Source: Alphaproteobacteria bacterium
GTDB lineage: Bacteria; Pseudomonadota; Alphaproteobacteria; UBA11222
Direction: 5' to 3'
DNA: 53,399 nucleotides
Assembly (NCBI GenBank): GCA_009693835.1
Contig: SHWM01000007.1
Coordinates: forward strand, 1 to 53,399
Below are positions 51,527 through 53,399 of the stretch, one piece after another; the stretch's first letter is position 1; each line of letters opens with the position of its first letter. Under the pieces are notes generated by a model. That model did not search any database. It saw only the letters and a program-made list of their open reading frames with translations, and was not told where the DNA came from. Position numbers and translations under genes: made by a program.

Positions 51527-51898
51527 CTAACCGGCAAGCGCCTTGTTGAACATTTCCAAGTCAAAATAATCCCGCCAGGCCTTGATCTTGCCGTTTTCCA
51601 GCTCGAACACCCCGGCAACCGGCAGAGCGACTTTTTTATCGCCCCAGATGCTGTGATCGACCCTTTCATTGAACACCAGATTGCCCGAGCTGATCTGATG
51701 CCGGATTTCAAAGGTGACCCCGCTGGTGCCGGCCAAAAACTCGGCCAGGAATTTGCGAATGTTCTCGCGCCCTGTGATGATTTCCATTGGGATATTGTGG
51801 TAGACGGCGTCCTCGGCGAAATAGCCCGCCAACTCATCTGCGTCGAGCCGCTGCCACGCCGCCGCAAAATCGCTGATGATCTGATCATTATTCTTCAT
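51527..51898 (-). CDS. limonene-1,2-epoxide hydrolase-like protein, copy 2
   Basis: 123-residue paralogue of its neighbours. Y33 and N35 (YHNIPM), R79 and D81 (FNERVDHS), W108 and D110 (AWRDYFDL) conserve the full Tyr-Asn / Arg-Asp / Trp-Asp set. GGGGAGG lies 7 bases before the ATG. It aligns to copy 3 without gaps, but the cavity-lining positions (about residues 38-75) differ widely, which suggests a different substrate or partner. Confidence 0.85.
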   Translation of the reverse strand: MKNNDQIISDFAAAWQRLDADELAGYFAEDAVYHNIPMEIITGRENIRKFLAEFLAGTSGVTFEIRHQISSGNLVFNERVDHSIWGDKKVALPVAGVFELENGKIKAWRDYFDLEMFNKALAG

Positions 51899-51946
51899 CT
51901 ATGCCTCCCCGGAGTTGGTTTGTCCACGGAATTCCGGCGAGAAATA

Positions 51947-52318
51947 TTATCCCGCCAGGGCCTTGCTAAAGGTCTCCATGTCGAAATAGTCGCGCCAGGC
52001 CTTGATCTTGCCATTTTCGATTTCAAAAACGCCGGAAACCGGTAAGGACATTTTCTTGGCGCCCATCTCCGTGTAATCGGTGCGTTCGTTCATAACGACG
52101 TTGCCGGAAACAGCCTGATGATGCACCTCAAAGCGGATGCCAGTCACCCCCTTCATCAGCGAATTGATGACCTTGCGGATGCTGTCCTTGCCGGTCGCTG
52201 GACGCATCGGAATATTGTGATATACGGCGTCATCGGTAAAAAATTTCATCAGTTCATCGACATTCAAACGGCCCCACGCATCGATGAAATCGTTGACGAC
52301 CTGTTCATTGCTAGCCAT
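51947..52318 (-). CDS. limonene-1,2-epoxide hydrolase-like protein, copy 3
   Basis: First of the three tandem LEH-like genes in transcription order, 123 residues. Active-site set Y33, N35 (YHNIPM), R79, D81 (MNERTDY), W108, D110 (AWRDYFDM) is complete. Spacing maps exactly to the Rhodococcus enzyme with a 20-residue shift for the first four and 22 for the last two. Gaps between the three copies are 48 and 56 bases, each with its own ribosome site, so they are probably one transcript. Confidence 0.85.
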   Translation of the reverse strand: MASNEQVVNDFIDAWGRLNVDELMKFFTDDAVYHNIPMRPATGKDSIRKVINSLMKGVTGIRFEVHHQAVSGNVVMNERTDYTEMGAKKMSLPVSGVFEIENGKIKAWRDYFDMETFSKALAG

Positions 52319-52372
52319 TACGCTCTTCCTTTCTATACTGGTTTAGAATTGACCACGCACCAGACTAGCGCA

Positions 52373-52942
52373 TTAGGAGGCCGGTAGGAAGTTTCCGTTT
52401 TCACCCTCGGGATTGACGAATGGCGAAAACACCGGCACATCGCGCACCTGCCGGTAATGGTTCAGCGCCCACACGACGCTGGGAAATGCGATTTCGCCCC
52501 ATGGAATATCCTCCCAGTCAAAGAAGGTGACTTCGAGGCTTTCAGGGCCGGCGCTGACATTTTTGGACAGCAGCCGCGCCTTGTACATCAGTTGCACCTG
52601 GGAAATGCGTGGAATATTATAGACCGCCAGAAGGGACAATATCTCCAGATCGGCATTGGCTTCCTCGCGTGCTTCGCGCATGGCCCCTTCTTCGGTGGTC
52701 TCGCCTTCTTCCATGAACCCCGCAGGCAGCGTCCAGTAGCCCTTGCGGGGATCAATCGCCCGCCTGCACATGAGAATTTTCCCCTCCCATTCGGTGACGG
52801 CGCCAACCACGATTTTGGGATTGACGTAGTTGACGAAGCCGCAACCGTTGCAGACCAAACGTTCCTTTTCATCGCCATCAGGTTTTTTGTGCGAAAAATC
52901 AAATCCGGCGGTTGCCGGATGTCGCGGCGGCGCGGTGCTCAT
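52373..52942 (-). CDS. NUDIX hydrolase with N-terminal zinc-ribbon half
   Basis: 189-residue NUDIX protein. The NUDIX box GFMEEGETTEEGAMREAREE is complete (G-x5-E-x7-REUxEE). An N-terminal CNGCGFVNYVNPK is the second half of a zinc ribbon as in NADH pyrophosphatase-like proteins, but no other CxxC is seen, so the ribbon looks degenerate. It lies about 50 bases upstream of the LEH-like genes on the same strand and may share their transcript. Substrate probably a nucleoside diphosphate derivative. Confidence 0.9.
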   Translation of the reverse strand: MSTAPPRHPATAGFDFSHKKPDGDEKERLVCNGCGFVNYVNPKIVVGAVTEWEGKILMCRRAIDPRKGYWTLPAGFMEEGETTEEGAMREAREEANADLEILSLLAVYNIPRISQVQLMYKARLLSKNVSAGPESLEVTFFDWEDIPWGEIAFPSVVWALNHYRQVRDVPVFSPFVNPEGENGNFLPAS

Positions 52943-53127
52943 GTGGCGTGATCCGGGTTAGAGCAGTTCGAAAAAAATCCAGCCCCAGCTTATTTCGGTT
53001 GCATACAATGCGCCAATGTAATTATGGTATCGGGCGGGATTAAATTCAGGGTTATCGGTGCGTACGCGTATCAATTATAAACCGCGGCGCCGGCGCAGGG
53101 AACTTAATCAGGGGGCTGAGCGTCTAA

Positions 53128-53399
53128 ATGGCTAAACCGGCGAAAGCTAAAAGTGCTGTGCGTAAAGCGGCTAAGCCGCAGGCAATAAAGCCGGTACTGA
53201 CGGATTCTCCAGGGCATCTTTTGCGCCGCGCGGAGCAGCGCGCCTCCAGAATTTATACGCAGGAGGTTGGGGCGAGCGGCCTGACCCCGCGTCAATATGT
53301 CGTCCTGACGGCGGTTGCGGCCTATGAAGGGCAAACCCAGACCGATCTGGTCAGCGCCACTGGCATCGACCGCAGCACGCTTGCGGACATGATCGCCCG
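53128..53399 (+). CDS. MarR family regulator, cut by window edge
   Basis: Start of a MarR-type winged-helix regulator, 90 codons visible. After a lysine/alanine-rich N-terminus (MAKPAKAKSAVRKAAK) come LTPRQYVVLTAVAAYEGQTQ and the recognition helix ATGIDRSTLADMIA. The basic N-terminal tail is unusual. AGGGGG is 14 bases upstream of the ATG. The remaining wing and dimerisation helix lie beyond the window. Confidence 0.85.
   Translation, partial: MAKPAKAKSAVRKAAKPQAIKPVLTDSPGHLLRRAEQRASRIYTQEVGASGLTPRQYVVLTAVAAYEGQTQTDLVSATGIDRSTLADMIA

Overview
The window looks like chromosomal DNA of a high-GC alphaproteobacterium. The pointers are a CcrM-type GANTC methyltransferase next to ribonuclease HII, a mutY / DUF721 / DsbA-like / smc block, a DUF2794 protein, a PduO-type cobalamin adenosyltransferase beside a HIG1-like protein, and frequent 4-bp start/stop overlaps. 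I cannot name the genus. A PEP-CTERM sorting tag, an OpgGH glucan pair, three soluble cytochrome P450s and several DxDSH-type amidohydrolases suggest a free-living, metabolically versatile bacterium. No rRNA, tRNA, CRISPR array or insertion sequence was recognised.

Layout. 1-4514 (minus): 3-hydroxybutyryl-CoA dehydrogenase (cut by the window edge), EtfA, EtfB, cobalamin adenosyltransferase, a HIG1-like membrane protein and an amidohydrolase. 4615-9753 (plus): OpgG/OpgH, a tiny PEP-CTERM protein with its own promoter and terminator, and a fatty acid hydroxylase/sterol desaturase. 9814-15391 (minus): a D-aminoacylase-type amidohydrolase, then a TetR - HlyD - ABC ATPase - ABC permease export operon whose ATPase has a frameshift near its 3' end. 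15400-17140: a repeat-like intergenic stretch, a small two-gene hypothetical cassette and a FitAB-type toxin-antitoxin pair. 17137-19669 (minus): a tandem pair of near-identical amidohydrolases. 19853-25826 (plus): M17 aminopeptidase, MarR regulator and NlpC/P60 hydrolase, then a Fic protein, DusA and a TSUP permease. 25904-31295: two tandem P450s (minus), DUF2794, Bax-inhibitor-1 protein and a third P450 (plus). 31301-31962 (minus): a VapBC pair under a large perfect palindrome. 32020-36500: YbbA/YbbP-type transporter divergent from a TesA-type esterase and ThpR. 36536-40645: zincin, pterin dehydratase, amidohydrolase, RNase HII and CcrM. 40652-48220: YdcF-like protein, MutY, FkbM methyltransferase, DUF721, DsbA-like and SMC. 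48352-52942: two MaoC hydratases, dienelactone hydrolase, MOSC protein, three tandem limonene-epoxide-hydrolase-like proteins and a NUDIX hydrolase. A MarR regulator runs off the right edge.

The core part (DusA, RNase HII, CcrM, MutY, SMC, ETF) is ordinary housekeeping. The accessory part is a scattered catabolic set: P450s could hydroxylate or epoxidise, the LEH-like proteins could open epoxides, and MaoC hydratases, HBD and ETF could carry acyl-CoA products into beta-oxidation. That link is inference; no substrate can be read from the sequence. The most notable non-coding signals are a GANTC-rich hairpin in front of ccrM, a 20-bp-arm palindrome over the vapBC promoter, nested palindromes in the apparently leaderless fitAB promoter, and a 14-bp-arm palindrome in front of tetR.
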